Below, in pieces: positions 11,332-24,300 of a DNA stretch of 64,000 nt. Each line of letters opens with the position of its first letter. The first letter of the stretch is position 1. The position numbers and the translations under genes were made by a program. The stretch comes from Ditylenchus dipsaci (taxonomy: Eukaryota; Nematoda; Chromadorea; Rhabditida; Anguinidae): positions 124,001 through 188,000 of the forward strand of contig SADC01001383.1 of assembly GCA_004194705.1 (NCBI GenBank), given 5' to 3'. The notes beneath the pieces are model-generated. The model ran no database searches, had not been told where the DNA came from, and was given only the letters and a program-made list of their open reading frames with translations.

Positions 11332-11590
11332 CTATGGTTCGTTATATCGAGCGTCGATTGTATAAACATACTTTTCATAAGCAATATTCGACGACTTTTT
11401 AAGTATGATGACCATTATAAGTATGACTAGGATGTAAAAAAGGACACTACGACTATAAGCGCTCACGACAACGGTAATTTTTCATTTCTATTTTTAAATA
11501 TTTTTCGAGTTTTTTTTGCGACACTCTGAAGTAATAGCCCCTTAATTAGACGGGAACTTAAAAGGGCCTACAGTGCAAAAAAGCCTGGAA

Positions 11591-14416
11591 TTAGCAGGGT
11601 TTTTCACTTCTCTTTTTCACCACACCACCATTTTTAAAGCAAATCAGAATTTTATCAACCTTAATGCTTTCCACCCGATGAATACTGTAGTTGACGGCCT
11701 TGGTTGTCATGGCAGGCATGAGGGATGGCATGCCTTGACTGTAGTCCAGACTCCTGCGACGACACTCCTTCTCAAATTGCGCATTACTGACGGCTGGGCA
11801 CTCTTTGAGCACAAACATATGGGAACAAACATTGGGTATGCCATCCTGTTGCTGCTGCACAACTGATGCTTTGGCCAGCCAACTCTACATTAAATTTCAC
11901 AATTATGACTTTTAGATTACAAATTAAGACTACCTCCATATATTGGCCAACCATCCTGGCAGTGATACTGCATTTCTCCAATTTCAGACTGGATAGTTGT
12001 GGCGATGGATCAACTTTCTTAAGGTCTCATCCCCGATTTGCAACAGAGGTATATACTTTTGACTAGCGCGAAACTTGACTGATTCGATCACCAGACTCCG
12101 CAGATTGGTTAGTTGAGTAAGGAAAGATGAGCATCGGTGATAGAGTCTGGCTTAAGACCACTGAGTTTACACGCCTAAACATTATTCCGGAACAGTATTA
12201 AGATAAAATATAACTAGTGAAAGGAATAAGTTAATAATAACTTATAAAAATAACTTAAAGGGGGAGGGGAAAGCTACTTAGGTTTGAAAAAGTGGCTTCC
12301 ATGGCGCAGTGCGTAAGCGTTCGCGTTTTTTAGCCCAAAATGGTGTTTTTGGTGTTGCAGGTTCAATCCCACTTAGTGGCACACGATTTTTGGCTTCTTT
12401 GGTCGGTTTAGAGGTAATTAGACTTTTTGACGCCAGATTCGGAATCAGCGACCCAAATTACCTCTAAACTGGCCAAACAAGCCAAAAAAAATAGTGTGCC
12501 ACTACGTGGGATCGTCATTCAAGTCAAAACGACGCTCTTTATAACGACGCTCTCTATAACGACTCGGTTTAGCCGGTCCTTTGGGAGTCGTTATAGAGAG
12601 CTTCTACTGTAGTAGAGAGATTCCTCAGGGCAAAAAGCCAAAATTTTGGTATAAAAAATTTCGAAAAATGCCTGTCAACCGTCTAAAGACGTGTTTTTTA
12701 AATATTTTTCGGGTTGAAATCCCTTTTTTGAAGATGACGTACGTTATACTCCTGACTTAACTTTCTAAAATAAAACTTGACAAGGCTTTCAGAGTTTCGT
12801 ACTCCCCTGTACATCTCTGAAAAACTCAGTACACTTAGGGTTTTCAAGGACCATAGCCGTCACAAACAACGAGAATTTCAAATGTTTGAATTCGCGCGGG
12901 ACAGTTCTCTTTCATCTTTCATTGTACTCTTCTGAGTTATTCGAAGCAAGTCAAAAGAGTACAGTGCGAGACGAAAGAGAAGTGTCCCGCGCGAATTTAA
13001 ACATTTGAAATTCTCGTTGTTTGTGACGGCTATGGTCCTTTCAAGTAAAGTTGCATTGTATTTAATCATGTATTAATGACCTGGAATGTTTCTAACGTTT
13101 TGCCACACATAGCCATCAAACTGTACAAACCAGCAGCACTTAATTTCTTTAGTGACACATTCTTGATGCTCAATCCCTTGGGTTTGAAGTGCCGACAGTA
13201 AGAAAACAGACGGCATAGGAAACGAACCAAATCGTCATTAAAACTGCCACTGGGAAGACTCTGAAAAGGAATGTGTGCTGCCTATTATTTTCATTGCTTT
13301 AAAAAAACCTACTTGAAACACAATCCTCCTTATGTCCAATCTGTTGAAGGCAAAACAAAGCTGCAATCTGTTGCACTTGACTTGTTTGGGTGAAAATAAC
13401 AGAATTCTGGACTTGTGGCTCTCATAATTGCACCAACGCAACTCATAGCACTTTTGCTGGTCGTCAAAGGTAACGACCAGTCGATCAACCTATAAAATAG
13501 ACCTGAATATTTGAAAAAAGTAAACAGTGCAATCCACACCGTTGAGTTCAAATCTAAAGTTCTGAAAAGATTTTCTCGAGGAAAGTTTGCTCAAAGCACA
13601 CTTTTCAAACACATAATCGAAATTAACACAAAAATCACTAAGAAACTAAATGTTGTAATAAATTGTCAAGATCTGACTCCCGACTAATGTTGTCGACTCA
13701 AATATTCGATTTCAAATATTATTCGAAAATATTCCACTTTTTTCGAATATAGACTTAAATATTCAAAATTTTCGAATATTCAACAGCTCTACTCCTGACG
13801 GGAGTCAATCTGCACGATAATATTTCTCACGGTGTTTGTCGCAGCCCTAAATTTATCAACCAAAGTGTGCATTTCAAGCAAACTTCCCGGGCCAAATGTC
13901 TTGCCCGATTTCACACTCGTATATATATTTACCGTTAATAGAGGAAATTTAGTAGAGAGCAATTTAGAAGAATTAATGAGCGAGTTCCATTGATGACAAA
14001 CACTTCTGGCCGCCAGCAAAGACTCCAGACCAAGACTTCCACTTTCAGCAATCACGCCAAACACTTGCACCATCATTTCATTTGGCAATCGAGGAGTGGA
14101 GCTAGAGGAGAGCAAGAGTGAGCCAATCGGGCTAAGAGACCATTAGAGTAGGAGAGGCAAGAATCTATGAGCATTTTATGAGCACCATTCTCCAAAACCC
14201 TAGAATAGGCGCCAAGATTTTCCACGAAAAAGAGTTTGTTACTACGACCAATAGAAAAAATAGTTCACGTGCAAATCACATTATTTGTTTGCTCTTTTGC
14301 AAAGATGATTGGAAAAAATATTTAACTTACAGTTGGTACGTAGAAAGCGAATAGTCAACTCTTGGCTTCTTGTTGCCAATGTTCTTGGCTTGGGAGGAGG
14401 CAGCTGTTTTCGCCAT
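11591..14416 (-). CDS. F-box/leucine-rich-repeat-like protein
   Basis: Likely substrate receptor of an SCF ubiquitin ligase, inferred from the F-box only. Exon 1 (14331-14416) starts MAKTAASSQAKNIG; exon 2 (from 14101 down to about 13830) carries the F-box (LPNEMMVQVFGVIAE, then ARSVCHQWNSLI). Further exons: 13538-13561, 13313-13489 (VDRLVVTFDD) and 13077-13260 (KGLSIKNVSLKKLS, LRR-like). Probable continuation across a MITE-rich intron: 11934-12025 (LSSLKLEKCSITARM, LRR-like) and 11591-11884 (stop at 11591). The junction 13077/12025 needs one extra G. If the gene instead ends at the stop at 13066, the last two exons belong to a separate gene. I cannot name an orthologue. Confidence 0.6.
12291..12385 (+). 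other. tRNA-like sequence (possible SINE head)
   Basis: Contains a good A-box (TGGCGCAGTGCGTAAGCG) and, about 60 bp on, a good B-box (GGTTCAATCCC), with flanking GTGGC...GCCAC-like ends. T-stem pairing is poor, so this is more likely a decayed tRNA pseudogene or SINE head than a functional tRNA. Its B-box end runs into a foldback (12368-12510). Confidence 0.4.
12368..12510. repeat. Foldback overlapping the tRNA-like B-box
   Basis: CCCACTTAGTGGCACACGA pairs with the region ending GTGTGCCACTACGTGGG; the inner arms GGTTTAGAGGTAATT and AATTACCTCTAAAC also pair. Immediately followed (12520-12612) by a right end of a pogo-like element (ATAACGACGCTCTCT...CTACTGTA) whose left end is missing. Confidence 0.7.
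12845..13042. mobile_element. Foldback MITE in the F-box gene
   Basis: About 195 bp palindrome with arms GACCATAGCCGTCACAAAC and GTTTGTGACGGCTATGGTC and a GCGCGGGAC-rich middle. Flanks TTTTCAAG and CTTTCAAG match at 7 of 8 positions, consistent with an 8-bp duplication. Confidence 0.75.
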
Positions 14417-14620
14417 GGCTGGTTAATGATGTTGGTGATGGTGCGTTAATAGACAGAGATCACAATACTACTACAACCATGTCTATTCATCTTTTTAAAA
14501 AGCGTCAATTATAGAGAATTGGCGGTAATTTAAATGTTTTATTATAAGATTTTTAAAATTTTACTTGAAATTTAATTTTTTTGACTCAGTCTTTGCCATT
14601 TGTTACGTAACAGTTATTGC

Positions 14621-14861
14621 GGATAATCATTTTCGATGGCGCAAAATTATTTTGTCTTGGCGCAAATATACTTTTTTATCGCGCAAAACTGTTTTGCGCG
14701 ATTAAAATTCTTTTCGGCTCAAATACACTTTTTATGGCACAGATTTACTTTTTCTTGGCGCAAATTTAGTGAATGTGCTACAAGAACTATTAATTTTGCG
14801 CCATAAAAAGTGTATTTGCGCCCATAAAAAGTTAATTTGCGCCATTGGAAATAATTATTCA
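14621..14861. mobile_element. Foldback MITE with TGGCGCAAATA arrays
   Basis: Ends GGATAATCATTTTCGATGGCGC and GCGCCATTGGAAATAATTAT. Inverted copies of TGGCGCAAATTTACTTTTT units fill it. It lies between the F-box and delta-COP genes; flanks GTTATTGC and TTTATTGC suggest an 8-bp duplication. Confidence 0.7.
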
Positions 14862-15196
14862 TTTATTGCTGTGTAGAAAAGGGAAGAATTTCACGCGTAA
14901 AATAGCGATTTGGTGATTAAAGAAGTTTTTCGCCCTAAGTCTCTCCTATTGCAAAAAAACTAAGAAGGGATAGCAAGCGAATGACCGTGCGATTAGAAAA
15001 ATTCTTACTTCATTATGCTAGCCACGAGGGTCTTTTGCGAAAAGATGTATGCACCATGTTTTTTGGATCATCAGAAAAGTTGTAAGCTTCCCCTTACGGA
15101 TGAAACCATTTTAGTTTATCACAAAAACATGATTATAAACCGCATAATTATGACAATAAATAAAAACTTATAGCAACAATGATCGAAAAACAATAA

Positions 15197-17872
15197 TTAA
15201 AGGATTTCATATTTCTCTGTGACAAGCTTGGTTTCAGCGTGATATTCCACAGGCTCACCTCCACTCATTGTTTCTACTCCTTCCACCTAAAAAAAATTAA
15301 TTTTGTATAAGTATTGGATGTTAAAAAATATCAAATCGATTACCGCAATCTTGCAGAACAAATTTCCGGATGCAAATCGGACCTAAATTTAAAATTAGCT
15401 GTTACAATCCTTGCTACTTAGTCAATTGGAACGTACATTTACTGGGAAGAAGTGCTCGGCATGACCATTGGGAGTGGAGAATTCAAGAACACCGGTCTTG
15501 TTGCTAGTGTCAATGACAGCCACAGTCCATACAAGCATGGACTTGGACTTGATGTATTCATAAGCTCCCTCACACTCTGACACTATTGGTACTGTGGCTG
15601 GTCTAAAATAGCAAAAACACACAGTTATTTGTCAATTATTTAGCCTTGACTGACGGTAGTGGAATGGTAATGGTCACATTGTTCAACTCCCAGTCTTCTT
15701 TTTGTAATGTGTATTCTGAAATAATGTCGGCTTGCACTGTATTAAAGAATTTTTTTGTGTGTTACCAATATTGATTACGCAACCATCCTGACTCTCGTTT
15801 GGCCAGCAGTTCACTAAACTCTTTATTGGATTACTCAAAATAATATATTAGGGGAGCGAAAATAAAATTTTACGTGCTAGTGGTAGAGATTCCTCGTCTG
15901 GCAGTTGCTAAGATTTTAAAAAGGATATTGTAAAAAGATTGTCAAATCTCACAAGTCTCCATTTCAATACACCCACATCCACATTTACAGGGAAAGGTTT
16001 TTCTGCCGATTTGAGGCGAAGAAGTGAGTTGGCTTGCCAGATTTTTTTGTCCTACATACACATCGAAGTTAAGGCTGTCAAGAAACACACGCAAAAGATG
16101 TTACCAAATTTGGATGGACTTGTAGCTGGGCGCCACCTTCCTTAGCTTCATGAGCTACTCTTATAGCCACAGTGTTGAACTAAATGTAAGAAATCAAAAT
16201 AAAATAATGTACTTAAAAGTTAATTTGTACTTTTGGATCGGTGACATACAGTGAAACAGAGCCAATTATCTAAAATTTAAATATTGACATCTGAGTAGTT
16301 CAGAAAACTAGGACTGTAAAATGACCTCGCAAGTATCTAGAGCTCCTGAAATTACGAGTAAAATGCTAAATTGCATAGCCTTTAAATATTATGATAAAAT
16401 ACCATCTCTCGTAACTACTGAAAAAAAGTTAGGTTACATATCTTGAAATAAGATGTGTGCCAATAGGCTGACTGACCGCTGGTAATCTTCTCGACACATT
16501 TGAATTGAACGGGACAAGTGTTCTGCTCGGTAACATCTTCCAGGACAGTACTTCCTGCAAGCTGCTGTTGCTAAAAAATAGGCCAACCATTTTTTCCGCG
16601 AAATATAGATTTCCAAATTACCTTGGAACTAGAATCAGCCCCCAAAATTTGTCCTTCACTTTTGAGTTGTTGTAAGAATATATCATCAGTTGTGGATTTA
16701 CTGCCCAACTTCAATGCTTTGCCTCCTCCGGCAGCTGACTTCATTGGTTGAATAGGTGTAGGTTTGACTGGAGCTGAGTAGTTGCTGATAAGTTCACGAA
16801 TGTTTAGATTAATACATTTTCATTTGGGAGAATATACCTGGAGGTACTGCCGAAGTCTTTGGAAGCCATGTTAAGACCAGAACTACTGGAGCTGATGGCT
16901 GTGGCACTGGAAGCACTTCCACCTCCATGACGGAGACTCTTTTTCAGCTTCTCTGCTTTTTTTATTTCCTTTACTTTTTCGTTCATCATGTTTGTCGCAG
17001 CTCTTTGCTGGGCCTAAATTTAGGATGCAACTCAGCTGTGAACAATATTGTAAGTCAATGACTGTTACGCAGAAACTTACTATTTGGATCTGGTTGAAAA
17101 CTCGTTCCTGAACAAAAGATTAAATCATCTAATACTTAAGCCTGATAGTCCTAGTTGCCTACCTCGTGCGAATCCATTTCAGTAAAAGTCCTCACTTGAG
17201 CCAAGTTAACACTCTCTCTGTAACCTAGCACCACAATCTCGTCAAAAGCAAATATTAAATCGAATGCTTTGTCCAGTATTTCCGTTTCTTCGTTGGAACG
17301 GCAGTACTCAGGGATCTACATGTTTAGTTCAAAAACTACATTTTCTTATGAGGGAAAAACAGTGTTACCACTCGAGAGAATAGACGCAGCGTTTCAAGAT
17401 CTTCGAGTATATTTGAAGCCTTTGTAGTGACCAAAACCATACTAGAATAATAACCAAATCAGAAAATCAAAAATTTATTGTAATATATGACAATGAAACT
17501 TACTAAACATTGTCCAGAGGCTGATAAACATAGCGCACACTGTCTGTCTCCACAAAAGTATGCTGACGCTGGGCTAAACTTCCAAAATATGTCTTTACTC
17601 TGTGCTTTTAGGACAGTATTTCATACTTTTTTCAGACCCAACCAAAAGCTTTGGAAAGGCGTCTAGTAGCCCCTCCAACCTGGCTCTCGTCATATCTGCT
17701 ACATATTGCCTAGTGACCAAGGCTAAAGCATGAAAAATTACACATTGAAAGAAACTTTTTGAATATAACAACGCACCATTACCGCCTTTAGCCATGACAG
17801 AGGCTAAAAAAACTTTGTATATAATCTGCTATTTGATTTTAGATTAATGTTCAAACCTGCGATCAACACCAT
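15197..17872 (-). CDS. ARCN1: Coatomer subunit delta (delta-COP)
   Basis: Subunit of the F-subcomplex of the COPI coat, acting in retrograde Golgi-to-ER vesicle transport. The N-terminal longin-type domain is seen in MVLIA, DMTRARLEGLLDAFPKL, FVETDSVRYVYQPLDN and an LFSRVIPEYC-type block (17160-17872). A charged linker (EKVKEIKKAEKLKKSLR, serine-rich, 16804-16989) is followed by a block with KSAAGGGKALKLG near 16690-16750. The C-terminal mu-homology domain includes VWTVAVIDTSNKTGVLEFS (15422-15622), and the protein ends with the family-typical EKYEIL at the stop 15197. Around ten introns of 45-70 bp. The start ATG 17870-17872 fits the family N-terminus. The gene is head-to-head with merlin, 474 bp apart. 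No damage seen. Confidence 0.93.
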
Positions 17873-18346
17873 TTTTACGGGGCAACTTTTTTAAACAAAT
17901 TAGTTGGTGAAAGCTAAATACGGGAAAAGCGATGTGGCAGAACTTTTATAAATTAACAGATATAAAATAATCCATTCAAGATAAAATTGCATTTAAACTG
18001 AGCATTTTCATAATATACATGCAAAATAAAGCTAAAATTCTCTTTTCGAAAGGAATATTTTAATTTAAGGTTTTAATTTTTGGACCAAGATTTTTTCATC
18101 TTTTGTATCTATACAAAAAAGAAAATCTGTAGATCATAAGTTGTGAATCACAACAATCTCATATATTGAGCAGCTATACGAAATTAAGTCGATCAAATCA
18201 GTTCCACTTGAGACTAAATGTTTGATCAAAAGTTTATTTGGTCATGTAAAATATGGTTGCAAAAAATACTACCAAAGTGATCTCATCTGCCCTCAATCTT
18301 GTGTAAAATCCATTGTGCGTGTGCTAATCTACAAGGCTATTCGGCC
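17873..18346. promoter_or_regulatory. Divergent intergenic region, delta-COP / merlin
   Basis: 474 bp between two opposite start codons, AT-rich and free of obvious transposons, unlike most non-coding DNA here. It must hold both 5' UTRs and probably a bidirectional promoter. No specific factor site is claimed. Confidence 0.5.
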
Positions 18347-21300
18347 ATGGATTTTATTTCCAATCGAAACAAGAAATTGATCCGAGTCAAAGTGACAACA
18401 ATGGATGCTGATCTCAACAGTATAATGATTGAGGTGGAATTTTCGGATATCATTTTCTTCAACATAGAATAATCGAAGTGTTATATAAAATGTTTTAGAC
18501 GAGCTGGAGCGGTAGACAACTTTTTGATACTGTGTGTCGAATAATTGGTTTGCGAGAAATTTGGTATTTTGGGTTGAGGTACACCAACAAAAAAGATTTG
18601 TCTTGCTGGCTACAAATGGACAAGAAGGTTAATACTTTAGTCGCTTAGAGCCCTATATAAGTTTTCTTATATTTTAAAATACAATTAATGAAAATTTCAA
18701 GTCACACTTAAAACATATAAAAAAAATCGGTGCAAACAATCTACAGGGTATCCCATAAACCCCTACAATTCAAGAAGACCGCTAGACCATTTTTATATTA
18801 CACGTTTTTTTAATTTCATGTCACTTTGTAGCCCTGCACATCCGGGGCATAATCTTTTTGCCAATGAGATTAATTCGCCAATGGTATGTATTCACAAATA
18901 GCTTCTTATCTCAAGTACTTTGTCCGCCTTGTCCGTCGAATTACCACTCAATTTGTAGCCAGTGAGACCAGATACAGAATGAGTGGTAATTTGCCTGACA
19001 AGAGTACTTGAGAAGACAGTCAATCGGCGAAAACATACCATTAACTAAGTATTGGGTTGGTCAAAAATTATCCGGGATATTTATTAAGACTTATATTTTA
19101 TCAATGTTGCAATCATATTTATTCTATTTTCATATTATTTTGTAGCTCTGCATCTCCTCTTTCAAATGGCATATTAATCTTAGCTTGATTATTTTGGATA
19201 AGTCGCCATTTGGCTCCAAACACTTGTCAGGTCATTTTGAGAAATTGACCAGCGTTTTCATCACTTTAACTGGTCAAAATTTTAATTCTGGATATTACGA
19301 TCTAGCAACATCTTACAACTGAGTTGTAGCGCAGCTCAAGAGCTACAAAATCCACTTTACAGAATAAGTTTTAGAAATCTGAGTGTTGAGATATGGCTTT
19401 TTGGAAAAAATAGACTTTCTGAAAAAATGCAAGAAATCTGAAAAAATTGGAATAACAGGATTTCGGCCATGGAGCCAAATGGCGACTTATCCTAAATGAT
19501 CAAGCTAAGGTTAATATTCCATTTGAAAGAGGAGATGCAGAGCTACAAAATGGTATGAAAAGATAATAGATATGATTGCAACATTGATAAAATATAAGTC
19601 TTAATAAAATATCCCGGATAATTTTTGACCAATCCAATAATTTCATTAGCAAAAAGATTCTATTGTCAAAATGATCTCATTGAAAAAGTTTCATTGGTAA
19701 AACGATTACGACCCGCAAGTTCTCTATGAAATGGTATAAAAATATTTTACTGGGATTCGAAACTGAGATTTTAAGTTTTGTCAATATAGGCCTTCTTGAA
19801 ATGTAGGGTTTTTTGGGATACCCTGTAGTACATTGGCTAGCGATTCAAACATTTACTGGTTAAGAAAATTCATAGATAAGCCAACAAGAAGTGCCTAAAC
19901 AAAACGATGGCTCCATGCATTTCCTTTTCCTAGTCAAATTTTACCCAGAAAGTGTCGAAGAAGAATTGATACAAGGTTTGTATGCGAAAATCATTTCTTT
20001 TTAACAAAAACTTTGCAGACCTGACTAGACACCTGTTTTTCCTTCAAATCAAGCAATCCATTTTATCCATGGATTTGGTATTTTTATTCAGTCTTCGATA
20101 ATGAATTAGTAATCCATTTCAGTATTGCCAACCAGAAGCTGCTGTGTTGCTAGCCTCGTATTCAGTCCAAGCAATGTATGGTGATTGCAAAGACACCATT
20201 GAATTGGAACTGAACAAGCTTCTACCACAGTCGGTCATTGACCAATACGATATGTCGAGTGAGATGTGGGAGGAGAGAATACGCAAGTGGTGGGCTAATA
20301 ATAATGGCTCTTCTACAGAAGATTCTGAGATGGTAATAATTCAAAAACTGAAATATGCCAAAAGTAACTTGATGATTACAAAATCTGACTACTGATGTTC
20401 GGCTAATCGATGATAGATGAGGTTCAAAATATTATTTTTGAAATTTTACATCGAAATTTTCTTCACTCCAAAATAGCAATAAGCCCTTGATAAAAATGAC
20501 CTCTTACTTTTGGAAATAGTCAAAATAATTTTTTGTTCTAATAGGAGTATCTTCGTGTGGCACAAGACTTAGATATGCATGGGATTCAGTACTACTCCAT
20601 TTACAACCAAAAAGACACGGATCTACTGTTGGGTGTGTCAGCCCAAGGGATCGGTATATATGAATGTGGGTTTCCATAAAGTTTTCGATTCAAACAATTA
20701 TGTAACTAGTTCTGTTGCAGTTTCCAACCGCCTTTCGCCCCGTCCATTTTTCCCATGGGCTGAAATAAAAAATATTTCTTTCCAAAACAAGCTGTTCACT
20801 ATTTGCACTCACGACAAAAGCAAAATTAAGTTCCGGGCTCAGGACTGTTCAATCAACATGTCCATTTTAGGTGATTTATTTGTATTTTCAAATTTGTTGC
20901 AATAATTTGTGTGGGCTTGTAGACTTGTGTATTGGCACACACAATCTCTATCTCCGAAGAAGACAGCCTGATCTACTGGAAATTCAACAAATGAAAATTC
21001 AAGCTAAAGAACAACGTCAAAGAAGACTTTCCGAACAAAGTCGGCTGCAAAAAGAAAAGGAACTGAGAGTTCAAGCAGGTAAAACAAACTGAATTTCGAA
21101 AAATTCCTATTTTATTTTTTTAAACCAGGTCTCCGTAGTCAAAATCATTCAAAATCGCACTCTTAGTCGAAAGCTCTTAAAAAGTACTGATTTTTGGAGT
21201 TTATTGCATTTTAAACATAAAAAGTTTTGTTTGCTTTTTTATTTTTAACAAAAAAAACCTGCTTGAGAATTAGAAAATCATGGAAAACTTAGGTGATAAA

Positions 21301-24300
21301 GCTGAAAATAAAAAATCCTGGAAAAGATGTCTGTAGAATTTTCGTCTGAAAAATAAATATTTTAGAAGCTGAAAGAGATCGATACAAGGTTGAGATAACA
21401 ATACTCACAGAGCAATTGGCAGCCATGCAAAATGTCATGAAGAATAGTGAAGAGACCCACAAACTGATTGCTGAAAAAGCAAGAGTTTCTGAAAATGAAG
21501 CACTGGAGCTGAGCAAAAGAGCCAGTGAAGCTGAAGCAGAAGTGCAGCGAGTGAAGTTGTCCCAAATGAAGGTGCCTCCGATTTCATCAATTTTTGTTAA
21601 ATTATATATTTTGAAGGCAGAGGAAATGAAGATGACACTGGAGCGAAAAGTTCGCGATGCAGAACTGGTGGCCCACCGACTAATGCAAGACACTGAATGG
21701 CGAAATCGAGAAAATCTTCACAGGAGTCAGTTGTTGCAGAACTCACAGGTAGTTTCCTGTGTTTTAGCTCTAAAACTATACGAATTTTTTTGAAAAATAC
21801 GTCACCCAACTTTTTTTACAACTTTACACTTGGAAGGGGTAGCGGCACGAACCTAATTTTGTCCACAGTTCGGTACCGAAGTCTTGCTCGGTCATGTCAC
21901 AAGCTCGCTAAAATTTCGTTTTTAAGCAATGTTCTGTCCCAAAGTTACGCTGAGACCCTAAAGACCATCTATATACTAATCCTATAGGATAGACTTGATT
22001 TCCTAATGAAAATTAAGGCTTGGCTGCCTCACTACAACCCCGAGTCAGCCACCAATCTTGTCAACCCACTCAGGCATTCTCATGCAGAGATGTTCTACCT
22101 CTCTTCAGTTAATGATGGTATGCAATTGGTTAAGTATAGAGCATATTATTTTTTGTTATTTTTCATGTTCGCGGTCACTTTATTTGAAAACCCGGACCAC
22201 TTAAAAATGTCGAGTTGTACTTTTTCAGAAATACAATGTGTGTGGATATAAAGCACATTTTCAATAAAAAGGGGCATTTTTAGCCAAAAGGGGACACTTT
22301 TTTTCGCAGAAGGGGGCATATTTTCACAAAAAGGGGCTCTTTTTTGCCTTTGTGACTAAAACGAAAAAAAAGAGGCGCATTTTCACAAAAAGGGGCACTT
22401 TTTCGCCAAAGAATGGGCATTTTTCCGTATCGTCCTAAAACAATCTGTTCAATCATGTAACTACAATGATTTTTTCAGACATCAAACAGATACCCACCAC
22501 CCTGCCTATGAAACCCACAGTTTCCAGCCCTCCATTGTATACTGAAAAGCGATCGGCCACTCAATCTAATGGAGCCATCTACACAAACCCGCCTGCTAAC
22601 ACAATCACTTCTGAGCAATACTCGACACCAAACTTGAGCAACGGTCATGATGTGTTAAACAACAGCTTAGCCAATAAAAGTTTCAACCAAGAAATGCAAA
22701 GCTTGTATGCGGAGATTGAAAATTCAAAGAAGGAATATTACATCAAGAACCACAATCTCAAAGAACGGCTTTTAAACTTTAGAACAGAGATTGAACGACT
22801 TAAACTAGAGGTTAGCCATATACTTCAAACTTTAATAATCGAAATTTTATTCGAAAAAAAACATTAAATTACACTTTGGGCACAATGCAGGCGTCTAATT
22901 AACTTCTCTATATCTCAAAATACAGTCAAAATTTGTTATAGGGACACTTGTTACAACGATTCCTACAAAATTTTGATTCGCAGATGTCTCAAGGAAGAAA
23001 TCTTTGCTGTGAAAAAAAATTTAAATTATTTTATATGTTGTTGCTACGTTGTAACACAATTAACAATTTTTTCAAAATTTTTAAACTTTTTTCTTTTTTT
23101 TATGGTGCGTAGGCGTTTGGCCACTTTTGTGTTGTTTTTGGCGTTCTATGCTCTGTTTTAGCCGCTTAGGCTTATTTTTTCAGCCATTTTGTAGTTCGTA
23201 AGACATTTTTTGGTCCCTAAGGCTAGGCCTAAGGCCTAACCCTAAGGCCTAAGCCTCAGTAGGCCTAAGTGGCTAAAACAGAACATAGGGCTGAACGCCA
23301 AAAATGACACAAAAGTGGCCAAACGCCCTACGCCGTTTTTATGTGTGTGTTTTTTCTCAAAATTTTCATCATGTTACATTGTAACTGAAAGAACTCTTCA
23401 AAGCTCTATAGTTCCTACGAAAATCGCGGACAAATGTAAAACCGGAAACACCCACCGACTGCTTTAGAAAAGACGGATTTGTGAAGGATCTGGAAGTTAG
23501 TCTTTTCCTTTGGTGGTGGACATAATTAGCGGAACCGATCGCAGACTGCTAGTTGTAACTCTTTGTAGCGACATTCTGAGAAATGTTTGGAAAGAAACGC
23601 TGGTGCAGGACGTTTCACCGTCACTATTTTCACCGTTCACTAAATTCACTGTCAGCATTTTAGGACCGCTTTTTAGATCTACATTTTTTTAATTTTTTGA
23701 AGTATCGGTACCAAATTATAGCCCTGAATGTCAGCTAAATTTTGGTACCACAATTTCTGGAAAAATAGAGAGAGTTAGATCTAAACTTTAAAAGGCGCTC
23801 ACTCTCACACTTTTCATCACCGTAGAACACAGGGTGAGCGTCTTTTATAATTTAGAACTAAATTTTCTTGTTTTTTTAAGAAATTGTAATACCAAAATGT
23901 AGCTGACATTCAGGGCTACAATTTAGTACCAAAACTTTAAAAAATTTATAAAAATTTAGATCTAAAAAGCGGTCCTAAAATGCTGACGGTGAAAATAGTT
24001 ACGGTGAAAATTGACCGACGGTGAAGATAGGGACGGTGAAATGTCCTGCACCCAGAAACGCTTGTTATAACGACAGCTTGTTAAAACGACATAATTTTGC
24101 CGGTCCCTAAAAAGCGCGTTATAATGAGTTTCGACTGTATTTAATTGAGTAGAAAAAGAGATAGGATAATTTGATATTTATCATCGTAACATAATGTAGA
24201 ATTTATTTTTTCGGTATAAAAATAAAATTTCATCTCTATACTCTCAAAAGATTTTAATAAAAAGGAAAGTCAAAATTTTAACAACATTTTTTATTTCAGG

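Larger units (their letters stand above)
9706..11336. mobile_element. 8-bp-TSD element inside the pogo-like element
   Basis: Exact duplication GTTCGTTA at 9698-9705 and 11337-11344. Ends CATAGTCGTTACGCCG and CGGCGTAACCACTATG. The arms contain GACGGCGACGGACGGCG and AAAAAAGCGTTCCGTTATAA, pairing over 10569-10700 and 10830-10958. It was later split by 9722-10558 near its left end and by 10962-11331 at its right end. Confidence 0.75.
9317..11360. mobile_element. Pogo-like element carrying nested insertions
   Basis: Ends CAGTCGACGCTCGATATAGCGAAC and GTTATATCGAGCGTCGATTG, flanked by TA (9315-9316, 11361-11362). The original element was a foldback: arms 9345-9480 and 9540-9705 pair (CGCAAGGATTCC against GGAATCCTTGCG). 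It is interrupted at GTTCGTTA by the element 9706-11336. No transposase frame. Confidence 0.8.
22923..24137. mobile_element. Pogo-like element with two nested MITEs, merlin intron 12
   Basis: Left end CAGTCAAAATTTGTTATAGG, right end CGCGTTATAATGAGTTTCGACTG, TA on both sides (22921-22922, 24138-24139). The ends are less alike than in other copies. It holds 23104-23334 and 23601-24053. Confidence 0.65.

Noticed and set aside
12291..12385. Functional tRNA gene
   Set aside because: A- and B-boxes are present but the T-stem and acceptor do not pair well and the B-box end belongs to a foldback; kept only as tRNA-like.
22255..22430. Possible CRISPR-like or structured repeat
   Set aside because: Units are degenerate and contiguous with no unique spacers, and it lies in an animal gene's intron; an ordinary minisatellite.
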